This document shows positions 1-7,752 of a DNA stretch of 64,000 nt, in pieces. A program made the translations under genes and the position numbers. This DNA comes from an uncultured Desulfovibrio sp. (lineage in GTDB: Bacteria > Desulfobacterota > Desulfovibrionia > Desulfovibrionales > Desulfovibrionaceae). Location of the stretch: NCBI GenBank assembly GCA_900546145.1, contig URBN01000004.1:62001-126000 (forward strand), given 5' to 3'. The notes beneath the pieces were generated by a model. That model made no database searches. It saw only the letters and a program-made list of their open reading frames with translations, and was not told the origin of the DNA. Every line of letters begins with the position of its first letter. Position 1 is the stretch's first letter.

Positions 1-578
1 GAAATGGAACGCATAAGCGGAATCTTGCGGTCCAGAGCCTCACCGGAATAGGAGTAGAAGAAGGTCGGGATATGCAGCGTGGAAGAATAGGGTCCGGGGA
101 TGATGAAGACCGGAACAGTGGGATCCCACGCCGTGTAGCCCCTGGCCTCGAAGGTGGAGCGGATGCCGCCGGACGGGAAGGAGGAAGCGTCAGGCTCGCC
201 GCTGATAAGCGTCTTGCCCGAGAACTCGCTGATGGCCTTACCGGGGCCGGTGGGAGAGATGAAAGCATCATGCTTTTCAGCAGTGAGGCCGGTCATGGGC
301 TGGAACCAGTGGGTGTAATGGGTGGCACCCATTTCAATGGCCCAGTCCTTCATGGCGCTGGCGACGACATCGGCGATTTCGGGATTGAGCCGGCCGCCTT
401 TGTTAACAATGCTCTCAAGTTCCTTGTACACTTCCTTGGGAAGGCGCTTGCGCATCATGTCCAGCGTGAAGACATACTTTCCGTAGATGTCATCAGCGGA
501 CTCCCACGCTTCGCGGGGCTTGCTCACAGGGGAAGCATCCGTGGCCTTAAAAAGAGCTTCGTCTCTAGCTAAGCTCAT
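1..578 (-). CDS. glnN: Glutamine synthetase type III, N-terminal part (runs off the window)
   Basis: Reading the minus strand from the ATG at 578 gives a protein beginning MSLARDEALF and containing HWFQPMTGLTAEKHDAF, a signature of the large (about 700-residue) type III glutamine synthetases, which make glutamine from glutamate, ammonia and ATP in the cytoplasm. About 192 codons are present; the catalytic remainder lies left of base 1. An AGGAG seven bases upstream supports this start. It follows the PII and amtB genes on the same strand, 77 bp after the PII stop, so it is probably the third gene of a nitrogen-assimilation operon driven from the sigma-54 promoter near 2321. Identification is by motif only; the family call is firm, completeness unknown. 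Confidence 0.9.
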   Translation of the reverse strand, partial: MSLARDEALFKATDASPVSKPREAWESADDIYGKYVFTLDMMRKRLPKEVYKELESIVNKGGRLNPEIADVVASAMKDWAIEMGATHYTHWFQPMTGLTAEKHDAFISPTGPGKAISEFSGKTLISGEPDASSFPSGGIRSTFEARGYTAWDPTVPVFIIPGPYSSTLHIPTFFYSYSGEALDRKIPLMRSI

Positions 579-655
579 AAGTATACTCCTTGGCCCTCAG
601 TGGACCTTTTTTGCTGCCTTAAACAAACGGGACTGCGTTTTGCGGCGTATGGCGC

Positions 656-994
656 CTAAACGGCATCGTCTCCGCGCTCGCCCGTGCGGATACGTATGGC
701 GTCCTGCACGTCCGAGATAAAAATTTTTCCGTCACCGACCCTTCCGGTTCTGGCCGCATCGAGAACAGCCTGGATAATGCGCTCCACGGACTCGTCCTTT
801 GTGACCACCTCAAAGCGTACCTTGGGCAGGAAGTCCACGTTGATGGTGGTTCCACGGTAGACTTCCACATGTCCGTGCTGCCGGCCGAATCCCTTGATTT
901 CCTGGTAATTCATGCCGTTCACTCCGAGGGCGGACAACGCTTCGCGCACCTTGTCGAAAACACTGGGCCGGATGATGATTTCAATCTTTTTCAT
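656..994 (-). CDS. glnK: PII nitrogen regulatory protein (GlnB/GlnK family)
   Basis: A 112-residue protein, the standard PII length, starting MKKIEIIIRP. It has the T-loop context KGFGRQHGHVEVYRG and the C-terminal signatures GDGKIF and IRIRTGE. PII trimers sense ATP/ADP and 2-oxoglutarate and bind partners; when linked to amtB they usually plug the ammonium channel. It lies 28 bp after amtB. The tyrosine uridylylated in enteric PII (Tyr51) is isoleucine here, while Tyr46 is kept, so regulation by uridylylation at the usual site is not expected. The name glnK is chosen from linkage to amtB; glnB would be equally acceptable on sequence. Confidence 0.93.
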   Translation of the reverse strand: MKKIEIIIRPSVFDKVREALSALGVNGMNYQEIKGFGRQHGHVEVYRGTTINVDFLPKVRFEVVTKDESVERIIQAVLDAARTGRVGDGKIFISDVQDAIRIRTGERGDDAV

Positions 995-1022
995 AACGCT
1001 GGGCTCCTGACCAATGGGGGGA

Positions 1023-2231
1023 CTACAGGTTGTAGCCGCGTTCCTGATGTTCGTTCAAATCGAGACCGGTGACTTCCTCGTCCGGAGTGACCCTGAGGGA
1101 GACCATCTTGCCGACCACATAAAGGATGGCGCGGCTCACGCCGTACACGTAAACCCAGGTGGCCACCACTGAAATGAACTGCCAGAGAAGCTGCTTCGGA
1201 TTGCCATAGAGAAGACCATCGACACCGTTGACCGAGGCACAGGCGAACACGCCGGTGAGCAGGGCGCCAATGGTTCCGCCGATTCCGTGAATGCCCACAA
1301 CGTCAAGGGCATCGTCGTAATGGAAGCGGTACTTCAGCAGGATGCCGGCGTAACAGACCATGCCTCCCACAAGGCCCATAAACATGGCGGCTCCGAAGGG
1401 AACGTAGCCGGCTGCAGGAGTAATCACGACGAGGCCTGCCAGGGCACCGGAAACAGCGCCGAGAGAAGTGGGCTTGCCTGTGCGGATCCATTCCACGAGC
1501 AGCCATCCGGCCACACCGAAAGCTGTCGCAAGATGCGTGGTGGCGAAAGCGTGGGCGGCAAGGGGACCGGAGGACAGAGCCGAGCCGGCGTTAAAGCCGA
1601 ACCAGCCGAACCACAGGAGACCGCCGCCGATGAGGGTCATGGGCAGATTGTGAGGGCCTCTGCCGGTCAAACCGCTTCTCAGCCTCGGTCCCACGGCCTG
1701 GGCGCAGGCCAGGGCTGCAGCCGCGGAAGCCATGTGCACGACAGCGCCGCCGGCGAAGTCAACCGCTCCCATCTGGGCCATCCAGCCGCCACCCCAGACC
1801 CAGTGGGCCATGGGGGCATAGGCGAAAAGCACCCAGAGGCTGGAAAAGAGCAGCATGGCGGGGAAATGCATGCGTTCCGCGTAGCCGCCCGAAATCAGGG
1901 CGACAGTCAGGCAGGCGAACATGCACTGAAACATCATGAAACAGGGATGGGGGAGGTTGGCGGCTGAAGGCGCCGCCGTCCCCTCAACGCCCTGCAGGAA
2001 GACATATTTGAGACTGCCGATGATGCCGTTGATGTCAGGACCAAAGGCCAGGGTATACCCGACGAAGGCCCAGATGACCGTGACAAGCCCGAGACTCGCG
2101 TAACTGTGAAAACTGGTGGACAGGACATTGCGGGCGCTCACGAGGCCACCGTAAAAAAGGGCCACCGCGGGGGTCATGACAAAGACCATCGCCGCGCAGA
2201 TAAGTATGAATCCAGTATCAGCCGCGTTCAT
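1023..2231 (-). CDS. amtB: Ammonium transporter Amt/AmtB
   Basis: A 402-residue polytopic inner-membrane protein. The start is set at the ATG at 2231 because AGAGGAG lies seven bases upstream and MNAADTGFILICAAMVF is the usual Amt N-terminus; a longer in-frame reading has no such support. The conserved pore histidines appear in GGAVVHMAS and in DVVGIHGIGG, and the ALFYGGL and CFMMFQ motifs are present. Amt trimers conduct ammonia/ammonium under nitrogen limitation and are blocked by a PII protein, which here is the next gene. A near-consensus sigma-54 promoter lies about 90 bp upstream, so expression is probably NtrC- or NifA-type controlled. Confidence 0.95.
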   Translation of the reverse strand: MNAADTGFILICAAMVFVMTPAVALFYGGLVSARNVLSTSFHSYASLGLVTVIWAFVGYTLAFGPDINGIIGSLKYVFLQGVEGTAAPSAANLPHPCFMMFQCMFACLTVALISGGYAERMHFPAMLLFSSLWVLFAYAPMAHWVWGGGWMAQMGAVDFAGGAVVHMASAAAALACAQAVGPRLRSGLTGRGPHNLPMTLIGGGLLWFGWFGFNAGSALSSGPLAAHAFATTHLATAFGVAGWLLVEWIRTGKPTSLGAVSGALAGLVVITPAAGYVPFGAAMFMGLVGGMVCYAGILLKYRFHYDDALDVVGIHGIGGTIGALLTGVFACASVNGVDGLLYGNPKQLLWQFISVVATWVYVYGVSRAILYVVGKMVSLRVTPDEEVTGLDLNEHQERGYNL

Positions 2232-2320
2232 AGTGTTTCTCCTCTCGAGCTCTCTTTCACGATTGGAGTTCCGTTGCCCCGGAACCGCCGCAGCGCTGTG
2301 CCGCAGACGCACTGGAAAAA

Positions 2321-2335
2321 GCATTTTCCGTGCCA
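2321..2335 (-). promoter_or_regulatory. Sigma-54 promoter of amtB-glnK-glnN
   Basis: The minus strand reads TGGCACGGAAAATGC: the -24 element is a perfect TGGCACG and the -12 element is ATGC, with GG and GC exactly 12 bp apart. It lies about 90 bp before the amtB start. This is a 14/15-type match to the RpoN consensus and fits the nitrogen function of the genes behind it. Confidence 0.85.
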
Positions 2336-2411
2336 TACTCAGAAAGGAAAAACCGGAAAAATTTTTTCACTTTGAATTTCAGCGTGTTATCTTTGCAGTG
2401 ACAGAAAAAGC

Positions 2412-2450
2412 CTAAAAAAAACGCCGGTCTGGACTTTCTCCGGGACCGGC
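2412..2450 (-). terminator. Rho-independent terminator, minus strand
   Basis: On the minus strand GCCGGTC pairs with GACCGGC (2444-2450 with 2423-2429) around a 14-base loop, with eight T residues starting two bases after the stem (2414-2421). It would end transcripts coming from the 2860-4620 gene or from the small frame at 2523-2711, just before the amtB promoter. Confidence 0.75.
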
Positions 2451-2522
2451 ACATTCTACATTTTTGTTGTTTTTCAATCGAAGGAACGCCCATCCGGCCG
2501 GAAATCCGGCTGAAGTTATCAT

Positions 2523-2711
2523 TTAATATGCTGAATTTTTTAAAGTTTTATTGTTTTTTGTTAAATCGACATTTTTGTAACTTTTTAAATAAATCCGAGT
2601 ATAATACTCCTCAATTTTCTCTTCTGGCACAGGAAGTCCTCCGTGCCAGATTTCATACCCAACAGGCGTTATTACAGACTTTTCCAGCTTTCCGTCCTTA
2701 AGGAGAGCCAT
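2523..2711 (-). CDS. Possible small hypothetical protein (62 aa)
   Basis: A 62-codon frame starting MALLKDGKLEK and ending in a lysine/asparagine-rich tail. It lies in an AT-rich stretch unlike the flanking genes and is followed by a good intrinsic terminator on the same strand, the main reason to list it. Only a weak GAGG stands upstream. The composition (PVGYEIWHGGLPVPEEKIEEYY) looks protein-like, but I recognise no family; it could be the remnant of a longer gene. Confidence 0.3.
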   Translation of the reverse strand: MALLKDGKLEKSVITPVGYEIWHGGLPVPEEKIEEYYTRIYLKSYKNVDLTKNNKTLKNSAY

Positions 2712-2859
2712 CTGCCTCTGTGCCGATCCTGCCTTTTGGTGACAAAAGTTACAAAACTGTCATTTCTCTGGAGACAGACATTCCGCACACACCCCAGTGG
2801 GCAGTTTCTTTCCCTGTCTGCGGCACAGGGAGCTGCTGTCAACAGCTCCCGTCTCCATG

Positions 2860-4620
2860 TCAGCTCAGGTTCCGGCAGAGAGCCCTGATCATTTCTTCAG
2901 GCTGCAGAGGGGCGCTTTCTCCGCCCTCCTCTTCTTTTCCGGCCATGTTCCAGACTCTCTCAAGGCCAAACACGGGAGCATAGGGCAGAAGGCGCCGGTA
3001 CTGCTCCTCCGTGGGCTCCTGAACACCTTCCATAAAGCCGGAAAGCCTGCTCAGGCCGTCCTTCATCTCTTTAAAACGGGCAGGCCGTACGTCCAGGCAG
3101 GGGAAACAGGCAAAAGGCGCGAGCACGGCAGCAAAGACAAAAAGAGCCTGGAGCGGGCTTATTATCCAGAAGGGGCTGTCCGGGCGCAGGGAAGCCCCGC
3201 TGCCCGCTTCTCCGAAGCCAATCCAGACTCCGGCAGGACATAAAATGGCCGTGAAGAGCACCATCCACAGAATCCGGGGCCAGCCCTTCCTGGTCCTTAT
3301 AAAGAGCAGTGCCGCAGCGCAGTACGCTGCCAGGCAGAAGCCGCAGAAAAGCGCGCCAGAGACATCAGGCATCCAGAGCCGGGGATCACCCCAGCGAAGG
3401 CAGAAGAGCACGAAGATTCCCGCAGACGCTGCCGCGCACTGCAGAATTCCCAGCAGCAGGCGGATCCCCCTGCCCCTGGGGAAGCGGGCCGAGAGAACAT
3501 CCGCTGCAGCAGAAAGGACGCGCCCCATGAGGCCGCGTGCTTCAGCGTCAGCCCTGAAGGCTGCGGGCATGGCATCAAGAGCAGCCTGTTCCTCTGCGTG
3601 CTCCGCGCTCCTGCCGGTTTTTTTCAGGACAGGGCCGTCATTCTCTTCCACCCCGAGGCAGCCCTGCCTCAGAAGGGAAAGCAGGAGCCCCGCAAGACCT
3701 GAAGAGGTGAGCCTGCCGTCGTGAAGCGCGTAGTCCGCCATGACCGGAGACACTGTCTCCCCACTCCTATCGAGGAAAGGCGGGAAGCCGGGATCCGCCA
3801 GGGGAACGCTTTTCCTCCTTTTCCGGGAAAGATGCCCCGTCAGGATGCAGACAGCCAGAACGATGAGGAAAAAGACGGCAAGGCGCAGGGTAAATCCGCA
3901 TGCGTCAGCCGGATTCACGGCTGACGGGCGCTCCACAAGGCCGCTCGGCCATGAAACCGAGACGGTAAGGCGCTCCCCTTCTTTCAGGGGTGACGGCGTA
4001 CGGAACGCGTAGGCATAGCGCCCCCTGACAGGCACGCTGGTGGCAGGCACACTCACGCTGCTTCCGCCGGCGGACGTAATCCTGCCTGAACTCGTAAAAG
4101 CTCCCGATCCCTCGGGCACGAGCACAGCGCAGAGCGCGCTGCCCGCGCCCCCTTTCCAGAGCCCCGGCACGCTCCATGTGAGACTGTCCGACGTTTCTCC
4201 GAACTCAGTCTGCCGGGTCAGCCTGTATTTCAGAATAAAGGTATGCCGTCCGGGGACAAGATATTTTGTTCTGTCGCGCAGATGGACGCGGCAGACGCCG
4301 GACGCGCTCTCAGTATCGTTTACGCTTATCCTCCGGCCATCAAGAAGTGCCTCCAGGACGGTCAGCCTGACATCCCGCCGGGCGAGATCCTTCCAGCGCG
4401 GCCGGACGGAAACCTCACGCGCTATGCCGTGGCTCCGGGTGCCGGGGAGCACTTCCACTTCCATTTTCTCTGTGACGTTCACGGCGTCCGTTTCCAGAAC
4501 GTCCACAAGCGTCCGGATATCCAGCAGACGCACCCCGTCCGTACTGTCGGAAGCACAGGAGGCAGACGGGAAGCCAAGACAGAAAACACAGCACAGCACA
4601 CAGGCAAAAATGATGCGCAT
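2860..4620 (-). CDS. DUF2207-family membrane protein
   Basis: A 586-residue protein with an N-terminal signal sequence ending near CASDS, an extracytoplasmic beta-rich region (about 30-230) of the DUF2207 type, one membrane helix near 245-265, a cytoplasmic segment, a cluster of hydrophobic helices near 390-480 and the typical C-terminal tail YRRLLPYAPVFGLERVW. DUF2207 proteins are widespread envelope proteins with no settled biochemical role. It is a single gene on the minus strand between the NifA-like activator and the small 62-codon frame; a terminator follows at 2412-2450. Function is not inferred. Confidence 0.8.
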   Translation of the reverse strand: MRIIFACVLCCVFCLGFPSASCASDSTDGVRLLDIRTLVDVLETDAVNVTEKMEVEVLPGTRSHGIAREVSVRPRWKDLARRDVRLTVLEALLDGRRISVNDTESASGVCRVHLRDRTKYLVPGRHTFILKYRLTRQTEFGETSDSLTWSVPGLWKGGAGSALCAVLVPEGSGAFTSSGRITSAGGSSVSVPATSVPVRGRYAYAFRTPSPLKEGERLTVSVSWPSGLVERPSAVNPADACGFTLRLAVFFLIVLAVCILTGHLSRKRRKSVPLADPGFPPFLDRSGETVSPVMADYALHDGRLTSSGLAGLLLSLLRQGCLGVEENDGPVLKKTGRSAEHAEEQAALDAMPAAFRADAEARGLMGRVLSAAADVLSARFPRGRGIRLLLGILQCAAASAGIFVLFCLRWGDPRLWMPDVSGALFCGFCLAAYCAAALLFIRTRKGWPRILWMVLFTAILCPAGVWIGFGEAGSGASLRPDSPFWIISPLQALFVFAAVLAPFACFPCLDVRPARFKEMKDGLSRLSGFMEGVQEPTEEQYRRLLPYAPVFGLERVWNMAGKEEEGGESAPLQPEEMIRALCRNLS

Positions 4621-4662
4621 GATACCCTTCGTTGTCAGGATCCGGACAGCAGGCCCGGTCCG

Positions 4663-6345
4663 TTATTTCCCGGCCTGCTCCCTGCCGCCCCGCCGGTATT
4701 CCTTGTAACTGAGTCCGTATTTCTTGAGGCGCAGGGCCAGCACCCGCTGGGTCAGGCCGAGCTGCTGCGCGGCCCTGTTGATCTGGCCGCCCGTTGCTTC
4801 CATGGCGTCCACGATGCAGGCGCGTTCGAGTTCATCCATACGCTGCTCGAGCGTGGCTGCCATGTGCGGCATCTTCCGCTGTTTCTCGTCGGCCATATTC
4901 ACGCTTTCCGTGTGCATGGCCGGCGGCAGGTGCTGCGGCAGGATGAGATTCTGGGAACCCACAAGGAGGACGGCCCGTTCCATGGCGTTCTCGAGTTCCC
5001 TGATATTGCCGGGCCAGCTGTAACGCTGGAGCATATCCATGGCAGCCAGGGAAATACGCACGTCCCCCTTCCCCGCCTGCCGGGCAAAATGCCCGACGAA
5101 GTGGCTGGCCAGGGGCAGAATGTCGTCCTGGCGGTCCCGCAGAGGCGGAAGAACGATGGGAAAGACATTAAGCCTGTAAAAGAGATCACGCCTGAAGGTG
5201 CCCTCGGCCACCATCTTCTCGAGATTGCGGTTGGTGGCCGTAATCACACGTACGTCCACGCGTATAGTCTCCATGCCCCCGAGACGCTCGAAGGAGCGCT
5301 CCTGCAAAACGCGGAGGAGCTTGGCCTGGGTCATCATGGAAAGCTCGCCTACCTCGTCGAGGAACAGCGTGCCCCCGTCTGCCTGCTCAAAACGGCCCTT
5401 GCGCATGCTTGTGGCGCCGGTGAAGGCTCCCTTCTCATGTCCGAAAAGCTCGCTTTCAATGAGGCTTTCGGGAAGGGCCGCGCAGTTGAGCGACACAAAG
5501 GGACGCTCGGCCCGGGCGCTCGCGGCATGGATGGCGCGGGCGGCCAGTTCCTTGCCCGTACCGGACTCGCCCTGCAGAAAAACCGTGGTCGGAGACTGGG
5601 CTACCTGCATAATCTGGGCGTAGACATGCTGCATGACGTCAGAATTGCCCACGAAGCCCTTTGGACGCTTCGAGGGCACGTTCTCCTCGTCCATCTTGCG
5701 CTGCGTCTCCCAGGCCGCGTAGCCGAGCAGCGTAGCGATGATGGTCATAAGCTGCTGCTCTTCCTCCAGCTTGACCTGGTCAGTGAGCAGCCTGTCCACG
5801 GAAAGAGCACCCACCACCTGCTGATTCAGCCGGATGGGTACGCAGATATAGGAAATATCGGAGTGGGAAAGATCCCTGGAGCGCGTTCTGTTCAGAAAAA
5901 GCGGCTCCTCGGAAACATTGGAAATATACATAGGCTGGCCGGTCTGCACGACTCGGCCGATGATGCCCTCGCCCTGCACATAGCGGCCGCGGGAACGTTC
6001 CGCGGGCTTAAGGCCGTAGGAAGATTCGATGCGTATCTCTCCGGTCTGAGGAGAAACCAGCGTAATTGTGCCCTGCATCATGTGCAGCCGCTCGGCAAGC
6101 AGCATGAGTACCTGATCCAGCGAGTTCTGCACATCTGCCGTCGAGGTCAGGATTTGCGCAAGGTCGTAGAGCAGGGACAGATAATTCTCCGCCTCCCTGC
6201 CTTCAGCAGCATTGACAGCAAACTTCATACCGCCGCGTCCTTTGCTGAAGATTCCGGTTCTTCCCGGAAGCGCGTCCTCCCTGTCTCCGGAAGAACGGCT
6301 CCGGCCCTCTTCTGTCTTTCTGCCATTCGGATGATCAGCGTTCAT
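4663..6345 (-). CDS. NifA-like sigma-54-dependent activator (GAF-AAA+-HTH)
   Basis: About 560 residues. An N-terminal GAF domain (about 60-210) is followed by a full AAA+ domain with Walker A GESGTGKE, the sigma-54 contact loop GAFTGA, Walker B TLFLDEVGE and a C-terminal Fis-type HTH ending LKKYGLSYKEY. The order and the C-terminus match NifA/AnfA-type activators. The start at 6345 (MNADHPNGRK, with GGGGGG upstream) is tentative; an ATG at 6228 (MKFAVNAAEG) with AAGGA upstream is also possible. No nif gene is visible, so the target may be elsewhere, for example the amtB operon 2.3 kb away. Activator status is firm, the nitrogen-fixation role is not. Confidence 0.85.
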   Translation of the reverse strand: MNADHPNGRKTEEGRSRSSGDREDALPGRTGIFSKGRGGMKFAVNAAEGREAENYLSLLYDLAQILTSTADVQNSLDQVLMLLAERLHMMQGTITLVSPQTGEIRIESSYGLKPAERSRGRYVQGEGIIGRVVQTGQPMYISNVSEEPLFLNRTRSRDLSHSDISYICVPIRLNQQVVGALSVDRLLTDQVKLEEEQQLMTIIATLLGYAAWETQRKMDEENVPSKRPKGFVGNSDVMQHVYAQIMQVAQSPTTVFLQGESGTGKELAARAIHAASARAERPFVSLNCAALPESLIESELFGHEKGAFTGATSMRKGRFEQADGGTLFLDEVGELSMMTQAKLLRVLQERSFERLGGMETIRVDVRVITATNRNLEKMVAEGTFRRDLFYRLNVFPIVLPPLRDRQDDILPLASHFVGHFARQAGKGDVRISLAAMDMLQRYSWPGNIRELENAMERAVLLVGSQNLILPQHLPPAMHTESVNMADEKQRKMPHMAATLEQRMDELERACIVDAMEATGGQINRAAQQLGLTQRVLALRLKKYGLSYKEYRRGGREQAGK

Positions 6346-6448
6346 GTTCCCCCCGGAAAAAGACACGGGCGGCCTGTCAGGGACGCCCGTGTCACGTCAA
6401 CGCAAATCAGGAAACCGCACCGCCTGCAAAACGGCGCGGCATATTTTT

Positions 6449-7483
6449 CTAAAGTTTGATCCCGGACAGGGCTTCGTCGATATCGTCCTCAGCGAGGGTG
6501 GCGACCATGACGGCCTTGATGGTATGCAGACGGTTTTCCGCCTCGTGGAAAGCCGCGTTGCGGGGCGACTCGAAGACCTCGTCGTTCACTTCCATGCAGT
6601 CGATGCCGTACTTCTTGTAAATCTGCTCGCCGATGACTGTCTCCCTGTTATGGAAGGCAGGCAGGCAGTGCAGGAAACGGCAGTCCGGGTTGCCGGTCAT
6701 ATCCATGACCCTGCCCGTGATGCGGTAGGGAGTCAGCATGGCTATGCGCTCTTTCCACACGTCATCGGGCTCGCCCATGGACACCCACACGTCCGTGTAA
6801 AGGAAATCACAGCCTTTTACGCCTTCCTCGATATCCTCGGTGCGCATGACACTGGCGCCGGATTTCGCGGCGTACTTCTGAGCCATGGCGAAAACCTCGT
6901 CGGAAGTCCACAGGGCCTTCGGAGCCACGGAACGGAAGTTCACGCCAAGCATGGCAGAACCGACCATGAGGGAATTGCCCATGTTGTAGCGGGCATCACC
7001 GAGATAAGCGAGCGTCAGCCCCTTGAGGGGACGGCCAGTGCACTCACGCATGGTCAGCATATCGGCGAGCAGCTGGGTGGGATGCCATTCATTGGTCAGG
7101 CCGTTCCACACCGGCACATCGGCGTACTTCGCAAGATTTTCCACAATATTCTGACCGAAGCCGCGGTATTCGATGCCATCGAAAAAGCCGCTGAGCACAC
7201 GGGCAGTGTCGGCCATGGATTCCTTCTTGCCTATCTGGGTCCCGGAAGGTCCGAGGTAGGTCACATGAGCGCCCTGGTCGTGGGCGGAACATTCGAAGGA
7301 GCAGCGGGTTCGTGTGGAGTTCTTCTCAAATATCAGGGCGATGTTGCGGCCTTTGAGCAGCTGGGGTTCCCTGCGTTCCTTCTTGGCCTTCTTGAGTTTC
7401 GCCGCGAGGTCCAGCAGATAGCAGAGCTCTTCCGGCGTAAAGTCGGCTTCCTTCAGGAAGTCTCTCTTGTACAGTCTGTTCAT
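6449..7483 (-). CDS. argF: Ornithine carbamoyltransferase
   Basis: A 344-residue cytoplasmic enzyme that joins carbamoyl phosphate and ornithine to give citrulline. The carbamoyl-phosphate loop STRTR, the HPTQLLAD motif and the ornithine-site FLHCLP motif are present, and the whole chain follows the enteric ArgF/ArcB pattern. The start at 7483 (MNRLYKRDF) is chosen because GGAGG lies about ten bases upstream. Sequence alone does not separate the biosynthetic (ArgF) from the catabolic (ArcB) use; no arcA or arcC is nearby, which favours ArgF. It is convergent with nothing and sits alone between uvrA and the NifA-like gene on the minus strand. Confidence 0.93.
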   Translation of the reverse strand: MNRLYKRDFLKEADFTPEELCYLLDLAAKLKKAKKERREPQLLKGRNIALIFEKNSTRTRCSFECSAHDQGAHVTYLGPSGTQIGKKESMADTARVLSGFFDGIEYRGFGQNIVENLAKYADVPVWNGLTNEWHPTQLLADMLTMRECTGRPLKGLTLAYLGDARYNMGNSLMVGSAMLGVNFRSVAPKALWTSDEVFAMAQKYAAKSGASVMRTEDIEEGVKGCDFLYTDVWVSMGEPDDVWKERIAMLTPYRITGRVMDMTGNPDCRFLHCLPAFHNRETVIGEQIYKKYGIDCMEVNDEVFESPRNAAFHEAENRLHTIKAVMVATLAEDDIDEALSGIKL

Positions 7484-7723
7484 ATGTTTCCATTCCTCCA
7501 CAAGACGCTTTGACAGGGCATCGGACAGAAAGAAAGGCTCCTGAAGGATCGTTTTCCGGGGGGAGGGGGAAAACGTCCGCCAGGCGCCGTCCTGTACGGA
7601 TCACCGGAAAATCCGGCCTTCATGTCGTCTTTTTCATGAAAGTTTTCTTAGAACAAACATCCGCTCCTTAGTCAATACGCTCATCCCGTCAGGCGCAAAA
7701 TAGTTCCTGATTTCAAGGGGAAA

Positions 7724-7752
7724 GGGCCGTCCGTTATGGAACGGATCAGCCC
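7724..7752 (-). terminator. Possible terminator of uvrA
   Basis: On the minus strand GGGC...TCCGTT pairs with AACGGA...GCCC around CCAT, overlapping the uvrA stop codon, and is followed by CCCTTTCCCC. The stem is good but the T tract is broken by C residues. Confidence 0.4.

Noticed and set aside
4663..6345. Inferring a nitrogen-fixation cluster from the NifA-like gene
   Set aside because: No nif structural or cofactor gene is in the window.
4243..6459. 738-codon plus-strand open frame
   Set aside because: It lies opposite the DUF2207 and NifA-like genes, has a His/Gly/Arg-rich composition typical of an antisense GC-rich frame, and no ribosome-binding site.
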